A stretch of 64,000 bases of DNA. It comes from Streptomyces sp. NRRL F-6131. Lineage in GTDB: Bacteria > Actinomycetota > Actinomycetes > Streptomycetales > Streptomycetaceae. The stretch lies in contig JOHN01000018.1 in NCBI GenBank assembly GCA_000719695.1, positions 60,095 through 124,094 on the forward strand, in the 5' to 3' direction. Below are positions 15,634-24,417 of the stretch, piece after piece; positions within the stretch are counted from its first letter, which is position 1; each line of letters begins with the position of its first letter. The notes beneath the pieces are model-generated. The model was not told where the DNA came from. It did no database searches and saw nothing but the letters and a program-made list of their open reading frames with translations. The position numbers were made by a program, and so were the translations under genes.

Positions 15634-16695
15634 GTGTCGGCTTCGGCCCAGCCCAGTAGTGAGTCCCCGCCCGGAGGCGGTCGCCCGGAGGGGAGCCCCG
15701 TGGGGGCGACGACCCTGGCGAAGGCGAGCGCGGAGAACTTCCCGGTCGCCCCGTTCTTCCTGCCCGCCGCGTGGCGCGACGACCTCATGACGGTCTACGG
15801 CTTCGCCCGGCTGGTGGACGACGCCGGCGACGGCGACCTCGCCGACCCGGCCGGCACCGCCGCGCTGCTCGGCGTCCCCGTGCCGCCGGAGCTGTCCGGA
15901 GCCGCCGACCTCACCCCTTCGGCCCAGTCCGGGCCCGCCGACCGCGCGAGCGGCCGCCAGGACGACCCGGACCGTCCCACCCCGGCCGAGCGGGCGTTCC
16001 GGCTCGCCCTGCTGGACGGCCTGGAGCGGGACCTCGACCGGGTCTTCGAGACCGCCCTGGACCCCGCCGCGGCCGAGGCCCCCCGGCACCCGCTGATGCG
16101 CCCGCTGGTCCCGCTGGTCGACCGGCACGGGCTCACCCCGGAGCCGTTCCGCCGGCTGATCGAGGCCAACCGGGTCGACCAGGACACCGCCCGCTACCAC
16201 GGCTACGACGACCTCATCGACTACTGCACCCTCTCCGCCGACCCGGTCGGCCGCCTGGTGCTGGCCATCGCCGGCGTCGCCACCCCCGAGCGGATCGCGA
16301 TGTCCGACGACATCTGCCGGGCCCTGCAGATCGTCGAGCACCTCCAGGACGTCGCCGAGGACCTCGCCCGCGGCCGGATCTACCTGCCCGCCGAGGACCT
16401 CGAACGGTTCGGCGTCACCGAGGCGGACCTCGCCGCACCCGGCGCCGGCCCGGCCGTCCGCGAGCTGATCCGCTTCGAGGCGGACCGTGCCCGCACCCTG
16501 CTCGACCGCGGTGCCCCATTGGTAGGTACGGTTCGGGGGAGGCTTCGACTGCTCCTGGCGGGATTCACCGCGGGAGGCTACGCGGCCCTGGCGGCCGTCG
16601 AGGACGCCGGGTACGACGTGCTCGCCCAGCAGGCGAAGCCGGACAAGCGCCGCCTCGCAGCGAAGGCGGCGGCCATCTTCGCGAAGGGAAGGTGA
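15634..16695 (+). CDS. hpnC: Squalene synthase HpnC (hydroxysqualene synthase)
   Basis: HpnC, HpnD and HpnE make squalene from farnesyl diphosphate in hopanoid producers; HpnC converts presqualene diphosphate to hydroxysqualene. The protein is a trans-isoprenyl (squalene/phytoene) synthase with NFPVAPFFLP near the start, the first Asp-rich site LVDDAGDG, and the second site HLQDVAEDLARGRIYLP, which ends in the family signature. About 353 residues include a low-complexity insert between residues 90 and 120. GTG 15634 was chosen because GGGGGA lies 9 nt upstream; GTG 15625 is possible. It is the first gene of the operon, and its stop overlaps hpnD by GTGA. Confidence 0.9.
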   Translation: MSASAQPSSESPPGGGRPEGSPVGATTLAKASAENFPVAPFFLPAAWRDDLMTVYGFARLVDDAGDGDLADPAGTAALLGVPVPPELSGAADLTPSAQSGPADRASGRQDDPDRPTPAERAFRLALLDGLERDLDRVFETALDPAAAEAPRHPLMRPLVPLVDRHGLTPEPFRRLIEANRVDQDTARYHGYDDLIDYCTLSADPVGRLVLAIAGVATPERIAMSDDICRALQIVEHLQDVAEDLARGRIYLPAEDLERFGVTEADLAAPGAGPAVRELIRFEADRARTLLDRGAPLVGTVRGRLRLLLAGFTAGGYAALAAVEDAGYDVLAQQAKPDKRRLAAKAAAIFAKGR

Positions 16696-17594
16696 ACGCC
16701 CGCGTGGCGGCATCACCACTGGCGTCGGCGCCGGTCATGGCGGCGTACCGGTACTGCGAGGCAGTGACCGGACTGCAGGCCCGCAACTTCAGCTACGGCA
16801 TCAGGCTGCTGCCCGAGCCGAAGCGGCTGGCCATGTCGGCCCTGTACGCGCTCGCCCGCCGGGTGGACGACATCGGCGACGGCGACCTTCCGGAGGACCG
16901 CAAGGCGGAGGCCCTGCTGCGGACCCGGGAGCTGCTCGACGAGATCAGGGCCGGCTCCGTCGCGGAGGACGACACCGACCCGATCAAGATCGCGCTCGCG
17001 GACGCCGCACGGCGCTTCCCGATCCCGCTCGGCGGCTTCGACGAGCTGATCGACGGGGTCGAGATGGACCTCAAGGGCGCCGAGTACCAGACGTACGAGG
17101 AGCTCAAGGTCTACTGCCGGTGCGTGGCCGGCGCGATCGGCCGGCTGTCGCTCGGCGTCTACGGCTGCGACGACCCCGAGCGCGGGGCCCGGTACGCCGA
17201 CACCCTCGGACTGGCGCTCCAGCTCACCAACATCCTGCGCGACCTGCGCGAGGACGCCCTCAACGGCCGCACCTACCTGCCGAGCGAGGACCTCGTCCGG
17301 TTCGGCTGCCAGGAGGGCTTCGCCCGGCCCAGGCCGCCGGTCGGCGCCGACTTCACCGGGCTGATCGCCTTCGAGGCGGCCCGCGCCCAGGCGGCCTTCG
17401 AGGAGGGCCTGCGGCTGTTGCCGATGCTCGACCGCCGCAGCCGGGCCTGCACCGCCGCGATGGCGGGCATCTACCACCGGCTGCTCGGCCGGATCGCCGC
17501 CGACCCGGAGTCGGTGCTGCGCGGCCGGGTCTCGCTGCCGGGCTGGGAGAAGGCGTACGTGGCGCTTTCCGGGCTCGCCGGGGGGCGTTCTTGA
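16692..17594 (+). CDS. hpnD: Presqualene diphosphate synthase HpnD
   Basis: HpnD condenses two farnesyl diphosphates to presqualene diphosphate, the first step of the three-enzyme squalene route. The 300-residue protein shows RNFSYGIRLLP, the first acidic site RRVDDIGDGD, YCRCVAGAIG, and the second acidic site NILRDLREDALNGRTYLP, all standard for the squalene/phytoene synthase fold. GTG 16692 overlaps the hpnC stop; GTG 16704 is a second candidate. A gap of 166 bp precedes hpnE, the longest between hpnC and hpnH. Confidence 0.92.
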   Translation: MNARVAASPLASAPVMAAYRYCEAVTGLQARNFSYGIRLLPEPKRLAMSALYALARRVDDIGDGDLPEDRKAEALLRTRELLDEIRAGSVAEDDTDPIKIALADAARRFPIPLGGFDELIDGVEMDLKGAEYQTYEELKVYCRCVAGAIGRLSLGVYGCDDPERGARYADTLGLALQLTNILRDLREDALNGRTYLPSEDLVRFGCQEGFARPRPPVGADFTGLIAFEAARAQAAFEEGLRLLPMLDRRSRACTAAMAGIYHRLLGRIAADPESVLRGRVSLPGWEKAYVALSGLAGGRS

Positions 17595-17638
17595 TTCTTG
17601 CCACAGTTCTGTCACGCTGTGTCAGCGGCGAATCACGG

Positions 17639-17764
17639 ATGGGTAGAGCCCTGTTGACCGCTGTGTCTGGTCCGGCCGCACTGACCGCGGGCGCGACCGC
17701 ACCGACCACGGGCGCTCCGGTCACGACCGGACCGGGCGCCGGACGCGAGGGGGAGGTCCGATGA
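17639..17764 (+). CDS. Possible small ORF between hpnD and hpnE
   Basis: A 41-codon frame from ATG 17639 whose stop overlaps the hpnE start (ATGA). The peptide is rich in Ala, Thr and Gly (for example ALTAGATAPTTGAPV) and has no recognisable domain. No convincing Shine-Dalgarno sequence precedes it. The exact overlap suggests translational coupling to hpnE, but chance in GC-rich DNA is possible. It could equally be an untranslated spacer. Confidence 0.3.
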   Translation: MGRALLTAVSGPAALTAGATAPTTGAPVTTGPGAGREGEVR

Positions 17765-19197
17765 CCGGGCGAGCCGACGCCGCGCGCCCGGCCGCCGTCG
17801 TGGTCGGCGGCGGCCTCGCGGGCATCACCGCCGCGCTGCGGCTGGCCGAGGCCGGTCACCGGGTCACCCTCGCCGAGGGCCGGCCCCGCCTCGGCGGCCT
17901 GGCCTTCTCCTTCCGGCGCGGCGAGCTGACCGTCGACAACGGCCAGCACGTCTACCTGCGCTGCTGCACCGCCTACCGCGGCCTGCTGGAGCGGCTCGGC
18001 GCCAACCGGCTGGTCCACCTCCAGGACCGGCTGGAGGTGCCCGTCCTGGGCGTCTCCGGGCCCGCCGACGCGCCGGTCCGTACCCTGGGCCGGCTCGACC
18101 GCGCCGCCCTGCCCGTGCCGCTGCACCTGGCCGCCAGCCTGGCCCGCTACCCGCACCTGGGCCCGGCCGACCGGGCCCGGGTGGTCCGCGGCGCGCTCGC
18201 CCTGCGCCGCCTGGACCTCGCCGACCCGACGCTGGACGCCGTCTCCTTCGGCGACTGGCTGCGCCGCCAGGGCCAGAACGACCGGACCGTCGCCGCCCTG
18301 TGGGACCTCTTCGGCGTCGCCACCCTGAACGCCAGGGCCGACCAGGTGTCGCTCGCGCTGGCCGCCATGGTGTTCAAGACCGGTCTGCTCTCCGACCCCG
18401 GGGCCTCGGACATCGGCACGGCCACCGTGCCGCTCGGCGCCATCCACCACGACCGGGCGCTCGCCGAGCTGGAGCGGGCCGGGGTGAAGGTGCTGCTGCG
18501 GGCCCGGGTCACCGAGCTCAAGCCGGCCGCGCCGCAGCATGCCGTCCGGCTGGAGGGCGGCGGCGAACCGCTCGCCGCCGAGACCGTCGTGCTGGCCGGG
18601 GCCCAGGACACCGCGGCGGCCCTGCTGCCGCCGGACGCCGTGGCCCGGCAGGCCCGGCTCGCGGAGTTCGGCACCTCGCCGATCCTCAACGTCCACGTGA
18701 TCTACGACCGGAAGGTGCTGCGCCGGCCGTTCTTCGCCGCGCTCGGCTCGCCCGTCCAGTGGGTCTTCGACCGCACCCCGCACTCCGGGCTGGGCGGCAC
18801 CTCGCTCGGCGCGGCCCACCCCGGCGCCCAGTACCTGGCGCTCTCGCAGTCCGCCGTGCAGGACGAGATCGACCTGCCGGTCGCCGAACTGCGCCGCCGC
18901 TACCTGCCGGAGCTGGCCCGGCTGCTGCCTGCCGCCGGCGGGGCCGAGGTGCTGGACTTCTTCGTCACCCGGGAACGCACCGCGACCTTCGACCCGGCCC
19001 CGGGCACCGCCGCGCTGCGCCCCGGCGCGCGCACCGCCGTCCCCGGTCTGCTGCTGGCCGGCGCGTGGACGGCCACCGGCTGGCCCGCGACCATGGAGGG
19101 GGCCGTGCGCAGCGGCCACGCCGCCGCCGACGCGGCGCTCACCGCCGACGGCCGGCCCCGGCCGGTGGACCGCGGCGACGGGAGGTGGCCGAGGTGA
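17761..19197 (+). CDS. hpnE: Hydroxysqualene dehydroxylase HpnE (FAD-dependent)
   Basis: HpnE reduces hydroxysqualene to squalene. The 478-residue flavoprotein begins with the dinucleotide motif VVVGGGLAGITAALRLAEAG, continues with RPRLGGLAFSF and the NGQHVYLRCC segment of HpnE/phytoene-desaturase-like amine oxidases, and ends with the second FAD motif around LLLAGAWTATGWPATMEGAV. GAGG lies just upstream of ATG 17761. Its stop overlaps the GTG of the polyprenyl synthase gene, and GGAGGT inside its last codons can serve as that gene's ribosome site. Confidence 0.92.
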   Translation: MTGRADAARPAAVVVGGGLAGITAALRLAEAGHRVTLAEGRPRLGGLAFSFRRGELTVDNGQHVYLRCCTAYRGLLERLGANRLVHLQDRLEVPVLGVSGPADAPVRTLGRLDRAALPVPLHLAASLARYPHLGPADRARVVRGALALRRLDLADPTLDAVSFGDWLRRQGQNDRTVAALWDLFGVATLNARADQVSLALAAMVFKTGLLSDPGASDIGTATVPLGAIHHDRALAELERAGVKVLLRARVTELKPAAPQHAVRLEGGGEPLAAETVVLAGAQDTAAALLPPDAVARQARLAEFGTSPILNVHVIYDRKVLRRPFFAALGSPVQWVFDRTPHSGLGGTSLGAAHPGAQYLALSQSAVQDEIDLPVAELRRRYLPELARLLPAAGGAEVLDFFVTRERTATFDPAPGTAALRPGARTAVPGLLLAGAWTATGWPATMEGAVRSGHAAADAALTADGRPRPVDRGDGRWPR

Positions 19198-20456
19198 CCG
19201 GCACCTCGCTCGCCGGAGACCTCGGTGAGCCCGCCAGAGCGGGCGGTCACTCCTCCGGTCCCGGCGGTGCCACCGCCCTTACCGGCCGCGCCGAGCCCGG
19301 CCGCACCATCATCGCCAGCCTCAGGCCGTCCCACGCGGCCAGGCACCACCAGGGAGAGGGAACGTCCGTGGAGTCACGCACCGGCACTGCCGTCGGAGGC
19401 ACGGCACAGGCCGAACCGGTCTCGGTGCCGGAGCTGCTGAACCGCACCCGCGCGCTCTGCACCCCGCCGCTGAGGGCGGCCGTCGCCCGCCTGGCGGCAC
19501 CGATGGACACCGTCGCGGCGTACCACTTCGGCTGGATCGACCGGGACGGCACGCCGGTCGCGGGGGACGGCGGCAAGGCCGTGCGACCCACCCTGGCCCT
19601 GCTCTCGGCCCAGGCGGCCGGTGCCCCGGCGGAGGCGGGGGTGCCCGGTGGGGTCGCTGTTGAACTGGTGCACAACTTCTCCCTGCTCCATGATGATCTG
19701 ATGGACGGTGACGAGACCCGGCGCCACCGGGCCACCGCCTGGACGGTCTTCGGTCCGGCCCAGGCGATCCTGGTCGGTGACGCCCTGGCGACGCTCGGTA
19801 CGGAGGTGCTGCTCGACGCCGCGACCACGGGCGGCGCGAGCCCCGCCGACGCCGCGCGCGCCGTCCGGCTGCTCAACACCGCCAGCCGCCGGCTGATCGA
19901 CGGGCAGGCGATGGACGTCGCCTTCGAACAGCGGGACACCGTCACCGTCGCCGAGTGCCTGGAGATGGAGGGCGGCAAGACCGCCGCCCTGCTCTCCGCC
20001 GGCGCCGCGCTCGGCGCCGTCCTCGCCGGGGCCGACGACCGCGTCTCCGACTCCTTCCAGCGCTTCGGCCACCACCTGGGCCTGGCCTTCCAGGCGGTGG
20101 ACGACCTGCTCGGCATCTGGGGTGCCACCGAGGTGACCGGCAAGCCGCACTGGGGCGACCTGCGCCAGCGCAAGAAGTCCCTGCCGGTCGCCGCCGCCCT
20201 CGCCGAGGGCGGCGCGGCCTCCCGCGAACTGGCCGAGCAGCTCGCCGACCCCGCGGGGCGCGGCGAGGAGAGCGAGACCGAGCTGGCCGCCCGCGCCCTG
20301 CTGATCGAGCGGGCCGGCGGTCGCGCCTGGACCCGGGAGGAGGCCCGCCGCCAGCACACGACTGCCCTCGCCGCCCTGGACGAGGTGCCCATGCCCGATG
20401 TGGTGCGCGAGCACTTCGTCGCACTCGCCGAATTCGTGGTGGTACGAGAGAGGTGA
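19194..20456 (+). CDS. Polyprenyl (farnesyl/geranylgeranyl-type) diphosphate synthase
   Basis: It supplies the allylic diphosphate, probably farnesyl diphosphate, for HpnD. First Asp-rich motif: LLHDDLMDGDETRRHR; second: FQAVDDLLGIWG (DDxxG, the form common in actinobacterial enzymes); the KAVRP and GKP/KKS motifs are also present. Two starts are credible. GTG 19194 has GGAGGT 7 nt upstream and overlaps hpnE, giving 420 residues with a low-complexity N-terminus. GTG 19368 has GGGAGAGGG upstream and gives 362 residues, the usual length. The shorter product may be the functional one. The gene is followed after 7 bp by shc. Confidence 0.88.
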   Translation: MTGTSLAGDLGEPARAGGHSSGPGGATALTGRAEPGRTIIASLRPSHAARHHQGEGTSVESRTGTAVGGTAQAEPVSVPELLNRTRALCTPPLRAAVARLAAPMDTVAAYHFGWIDRDGTPVAGDGGKAVRPTLALLSAQAAGAPAEAGVPGGVAVELVHNFSLLHDDLMDGDETRRHRATAWTVFGPAQAILVGDALATLGTEVLLDAATTGGASPADAARAVRLLNTASRRLIDGQAMDVAFEQRDTVTVAECLEMEGGKTAALLSAGAALGAVLAGADDRVSDSFQRFGHHLGLAFQAVDDLLGIWGATEVTGKPHWGDLRQRKKSLPVAAALAEGGAASRELAEQLADPAGRGEESETELAARALLIERAGGRAWTREEARRQHTTALAALDEVPMPDVVREHFVALAEFVVVRER

Positions 20457-20463
20457 CGTTACG

Positions 20464-22557
20464 TTGACAGCAACCGCGGACGGCCGGCTCGACCCTGAGT
20501 ACGATTCCGAGCCGGTCGCGGTGGGCGGCCTCCCCCCGGCGCTGCTGAGCGCCGGGCGGTGGCAGCCCGAGGGGTCCGCCGAGGCCGCGCCGGCCGGTCG
20601 GACCGAGCAACAGCAGGACGGGGCCGCCTCAGCCGAGGAGGCACTGGCCCGTGCCACCACCCACCTGCTCTCCCTGCAGAGCTCCGAGGGGTGGTGGAAG
20701 GGCGATCTGGAGACCAACGTCACCATGGACGCCGAGGACTTACTGCTCCGGCAGTTCCTCGGAATCCGGACCGAGGAGCAGACCAAGGCCACCGCCGAGT
20801 GGATCCGCTCCCAGCAGCGCGAGGACGGCACCTGGTCCACCTTCCACGGCGGACCGGCCGAGATCTCCACCACCGTCGAGGCGTACGTCGCCCTCAAGCT
20901 CGCCGGTGACGATCCGGGCGCCCCGCACATGATGGCCGCCGCGCGCTGGATCCGGTCCGCGGGCGGCATCGCCGCCGCCCGGGTGTTCACCCGGATCTGG
21001 CTCGCGCTGTTCGGCTGGTGGCCCTGGGAACGGCTGCCGGAGATGCCGCCAGAGATCATGTTCCTGCCGAAGTGGCTCCCCCTGAACATCTACGCCTTCG
21101 GCTGCTGGGCCCGGCAGACCATCGTCCCGCTGACCGTCGTCTCCGCGCACCGGCCGGTCCGCCCGGCGCCCTTCGCGCTCACCGAGCTGCACACCGACCC
21201 GGCCGATCCGTACCCCGTCCGGCCGCTCGCCCCGGCGACCAGCTGGGACGGCCTGTTCGAACGCCTCGACAAGGCGCTGCACGCCTACCACCACCGCGCC
21301 CTGCGCCCGCTGCGCCGGCTCGCCGTCTCCCAGGCCTGCCGCTGGATCGTCGAGCGCCAGGAGGCCGACGGCTGCTGGGGCGGCATCCAGCCGCCCGCCG
21401 TCTACTCGCTGATCGCCCTCCACCTGGAGGGCTACGAGCTCGACCACCCGGTGATGCGGGCCGGGCTCGCCTCCTTCGACCGCTTCACCGTGCACACCCC
21501 GGACGGCCGGCGCTGGCTGGAGGCCTGCCAGTCCCCGGTCTGGGACACCTGCCTGGCCACCATCGCCCTGGTCGACGCCGGCCTCCCGGCCGACCACCCC
21601 GCGCTGGTCTCCGCCGTCGACTGGATGCTCGGCGAGGAGATCACCAAGCGCGGCGACTGGTCCGTCCAACGGCCCTCGCTCGCCCCCGGCGGCTGGGCCT
21701 TCGAGTTCGAGAACGACACCTACCCGGACATCGACGACACCGCCGAGGTGGTGCTCGCGCTGCGCCGGGTCGCCCACCCGGACCCGGCGAAGGTGGCCGC
21801 CTCCGTCGACCGCGCCGTCCGGTGGAACCTCGGCATGCAGTCCAAGAACGGCGCCTGGGGGGCCTTCGACGTCGACAACACCAGCACCCTGCCGAACAAG
21901 CTGCCGTTCTGCGACTTCGGCGAGGTGGTCGACCCGCCGTCGGCGGACGTCACCGCGCACGTCGTGGAGATGCTCGCCGAGGTCGGGCAGGCCCGTGACC
22001 CGCGCACCCGGCGCGGCGTCGAGTGGCTGCTGCGCAACCAGGAGGCGGACGGCTCCTGGTTCGGCCGCTGGGGCACCAACTACATCTACGGCACCGGCTC
22101 GGTGCTCCCCGCCCTGGTCGCCGCCGGCGTGCCCGCCGGACACCCGGCGATCCGCCGCGCCGTCCGCTGGCTGGAGGACCGGCAGAACACCGACGGCGGC
22201 TGGGGCGAGGACATGCGCTCCTACGAGGACCCGGCGCGCTGGGCCGGGCGCGGCGAGTCCACCGCCTCGCAGACCGCCTGGGCGCTGATGGCGCTGCTCG
22301 CGGCCGAGGAGGGCCCGGACGGCCGGGCCAACCCCGCCGTCGACCGCGGCGCCGACTGGCTGGTGCGCACCCAGCTGCCTGAGGGCACCTGGGACGAACC
22401 CCAGTTCACCGGCACCGGGTTCCCGTGGGACTTCTCCATCAACTACCACCTCTACCGGCTGGTGTTCCCGGTCACCGCACTCGGCCGCTACCTGCACGGC
22501 AACCCCGCCACCGGCCGGCCGACCACCGGTCCCGCGACGATCGGGGCGTCCCGATGA
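20464..22557 (+). CDS. shc: Squalene-hopene cyclase, with a TTA codon
   Basis: The class II triterpene cyclase protonates squalene and folds it into hopene, at the membrane. The 697-residue protein has the catalytic DIDDT at residues 422-426, several QW motifs (for example QEADGSWFGRW) and the C-terminal WDFSINYHLY. It starts at TTG 20464 with GAGAGG about 10 nt upstream. Leucine 93 is encoded by TTA (20740-20742), the rare codon read only by the bldA tRNA in streptomycetes. I found no other in-frame TTA in the window's annotated genes. If so, hopene formation depends on bldA, which agrees with hopanoid synthesis during aerial growth in S. coelicolor. Its stop overlaps hpnG (ATGA). Confidence 0.96.
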   Translation: MTATADGRLDPEYDSEPVAVGGLPPALLSAGRWQPEGSAEAAPAGRTEQQQDGAASAEEALARATTHLLSLQSSEGWWKGDLETNVTMDAEDLLLRQFLGIRTEEQTKATAEWIRSQQREDGTWSTFHGGPAEISTTVEAYVALKLAGDDPGAPHMMAAARWIRSAGGIAAARVFTRIWLALFGWWPWERLPEMPPEIMFLPKWLPLNIYAFGCWARQTIVPLTVVSAHRPVRPAPFALTELHTDPADPYPVRPLAPATSWDGLFERLDKALHAYHHRALRPLRRLAVSQACRWIVERQEADGCWGGIQPPAVYSLIALHLEGYELDHPVMRAGLASFDRFTVHTPDGRRWLEACQSPVWDTCLATIALVDAGLPADHPALVSAVDWMLGEEITKRGDWSVQRPSLAPGGWAFEFENDTYPDIDDTAEVVLALRRVAHPDPAKVAASVDRAVRWNLGMQSKNGAWGAFDVDNTSTLPNKLPFCDFGEVVDPPSADVTAHVVEMLAEVGQARDPRTRRGVEWLLRNQEADGSWFGRWGTNYIYGTGSVLPALVAAGVPAGHPAIRRAVRWLEDRQNTDGGWGEDMRSYEDPARWAGRGESTASQTAWALMALLAAEEGPDGRANPAVDRGADWLVRTQLPEGTWDEPQFTGTGFPWDFSINYHLYRLVFPVTALGRYLHGNPATGRPTTGPATIGASR

Positions 22558-23249
22558 CCGCTGCCCCGCTGCTCGTCCTCTGCGCGCTCGGGCCCGAGGT
22601 GTGGGCGCTGCGCGGCGGGGACTGGCGCGGCGCGGCGGGCGGTCCGCCCGTCGTGGTGCGGACCGGCGTCGGCCGGCGGCGGGCCTCACTCGCCGTCAGG
22701 CGACTGCTGACCGCCGCTCCCGGCGGCTACGGCGCCGTCGTGGTGGCCGGCTTCGGTGCCTCCGTCGCGCCGGGCATCACGCCCGGCGACGTGATCGTCG
22801 CGAACGGGGTCCGCGACGCCGAGGGCAACCACTTCGCCGTCGGCTCGGGCCCGGAGCTCACCCGGGCCCTCACCGTGCGCGGCCTGACCGCGCACACGGG
22901 CGTGCACCACACCGCCGACCACGTGGTGCGCGGCCTGGAACGGCGCGCCCTGCACCTGCAGGGCGCGCTCGCCGTCGACATGGAGGCCGCCGCCGTACTG
23001 GCGGCCCTGCGCGAGCTGCGTCCCGGTCTCCCGGTGGCCGTGCTCCGGGTGGTCGTCGACACCCCCGAGCGGGAACTGCTCCGCCCGGGCACCCTGCCGG
23101 CCGGCGTCCGCGCCTGGCGGACGCTGCGCGCCACGGTGCCCGCCCTGGTCGACTGGCACGTACGGAACGACCGGCCGGACCGGGACCGGCCGGCGCCCGC
23201 CACCCTCCACCACCCCACATCCTCGACGCTCCCCCAGGAGGCGAGCTAG
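22554..23249 (+). CDS. hpnG: Hopanoid-associated phosphorylase HpnG
   Basis: In hopanoid producers HpnG removes adenine from adenosylhopane to give ribosylhopane. The 231-residue protein is a nucleoside phosphorylase-like enzyme. It has [19 protein letters not shown] (phosphate/nucleoside region) and [10 protein letters not shown], with the Glu that contacts ribose, as in MTA/SAH nucleosidases. ATG 22554 overlaps the shc stop. The C-terminal 25 residues are Arg/Asp/Pro rich and probably disordered. hpnH follows after 2 bp. Confidence 0.9.
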   Translation: MTAAPLLVLCALGPEVWALRGGDWRGAAGGPPVVVRTGVGRRRASLAVRRLLTAAPGGYGAVVVAGFGASVAPGITPGDVIVANGVRDAEGNHFAVGSGPELTRALTVRGLTAHTGVHHTADHVVRGLERRALHLQGALAVDMEAAAVLAALRELRPGLPVAVLRVVVDTPERELLRPGTLPAGVRAWRTLRATVPALVDWHVRNDRPDRDRPAPATLHHPTSSTLPQEAS

Positions 23250-23251
23250 CC

Positions 23252-24277
23252 ATGGCCATGCCGCTGCGCCAGACCGTGCGGGTCGGCACCTACCTCATGC
23301 AGCAGAAGCTGAAGCGACGCGACAAATTCCCGCTGATCGTCGAACTGGAACCGCTCTTCGCCTGCAACCTGGCCTGCGAGGGCTGCGGCAAGATCCAGCA
23401 CCCGGCGGGTGTGCTGAAGCAGCGGATGCCGGTCGCCCAGGCCGTCGGCGCCGTGCTGGAGTCGGGGGCCCCGATGGTCTCGATCGCCGGCGGCGAGCCG
23501 CTGATGCACCCGCAGATCGACGAGATCGTGCGGCAGCTGGTCGAGCGCCGCAAGTACGTGTTCCTCTGCACCAACGCGCTGCTGATGCGCAAGAAGCTGG
23601 ACAAGTTCACGCCCTCGCCGTACTTCACCTTCACCGTGCACATCGACGGGCTGCGCGAGCGGCACGACGCCTCGGTGGCCAAGGAGGGCACCTTCGACGA
23701 GGCGGTGGAGGCGATCAAGGAGGCCAAGCGGCGCGGCTTCCGGGTGACCACCAACTCCACCTTCTTCAACACCGACACCCCGCAGACCATCATCGACGTG
23801 CTCGACTACCTCAACGACGACCTCCAGGTCGACGAGATGATGATCTCCCCGGCGTTCGCCTACGAGAAGGCGCCCGACCAGGAACACTTCCTCGGCGTCG
23901 AGCAGACCCGCGAGCTGTTCCGCAAGACCTTCGCCGGCGGCAACCGGCGGCGCTGGCGGCTCAACCACAGCCCGCTCTTCCTGGACTTCCTGGAGGGCAA
24001 GGTCGACTTCGAGTGCACCGCCTGGGGCATTCCGAACTACTCGCTGTTCGGCTGGCAGCGGCCCTGCTACCTGATGGCCGACGGCTACGTCCCGACCTAC
24101 CGGGAGCTGATCGAGAAGACCGACTGGGACAAGTACGGACGCGGCAAGGACGCCCGCTGCTCCAACTGCATGGCGCACTGCGGCTACGAGCCGACCGCCG
24201 TCCTCGCCACCATGGGCTCCCTCAAGGAGTCCCTGCGGGCCATCACCGAGACCGTCGGCTCCAACCGGGGCCGCTGA
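23252..24277 (+). CDS. hpnH: Adenosylhopane synthase HpnH (radical SAM)
   Basis: HpnH joins the 5'-deoxyadenosyl radical to diploptene and yields adenosylhopane, the first extended C35 hopanoid. The 341-residue protein has the radical SAM cluster motif CNLACEGC (Cys38, Cys42, Cys45), the SAM-binding GGEP, and a C-terminal Cys cluster [13 protein letters not shown] as in SPASM-like HpnH proteins. ATG 23252 has AGGAGG about 9 nt upstream. In S. coelicolor an ispG gene follows hpnH, as I recall; here a 140-bp gap with two GC hairpins leads straight to dxs. Confidence 0.95.
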   Translation: MAMPLRQTVRVGTYLMQQKLKRRDKFPLIVELEPLFACNLACEGCGKIQHPAGVLKQRMPVAQAVGAVLESGAPMVSIAGGEPLMHPQIDEIVRQLVERRKYVFLCTNALLMRKKLDKFTPSPYFTFTVHIDGLRERHDASVAKEGTFDEAVEAIKEAKRRGFRVTTNSTFFNTDTPQTIIDVLDYLNDDLQVDEMMISPAFAYEKAPDQEHFLGVEQTRELFRKTFAGGNRRRWRLNHSPLFLDFLEGKVDFECTAWGIPNYSLFGWQRPCYLMADGYVPTYRELIEKTDWDKYGRGKDARCSNCMAHCGYEPTAVLATMGSLKESLRAITETVGSNRGR

Positions 24278-24289
24278 CCGCACCCGTCC

Positions 24290-24343
24290 GGCGGACGGCG
24301 ACCCGCCGTCCGCCCCGTCCGGCCCGGGCCGCGCGCCCGGGCC
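24290..24343 (+). terminator. Two tandem GC hairpins between hpnH and dxs
   Basis: Hairpin 1 is a perfect 11-bp stem (24290-24300 with 24304-24314). Hairpin 2 is a 9-bp stem (24321-24329 with 24335-24343). They lie in the longest gap within the hopanoid operon and may act as a partial terminator or an mRNA stabiliser. No T-tract follows. Confidence 0.55.
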
Positions 24344-24417
24344 GGGCCCCACCCCGCGCGGCCGCGGCCCGACGGCGGGGGCACCACCGCACCGCTCCGA
24401 GTCGTGAGGTGAAAGCC

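Noticed and set aside
20740..22689. A 649-codon minus-strand frame opposite shc
   Set aside because: It is antisense to the well-supported cyclase gene and has no recognisable domain.
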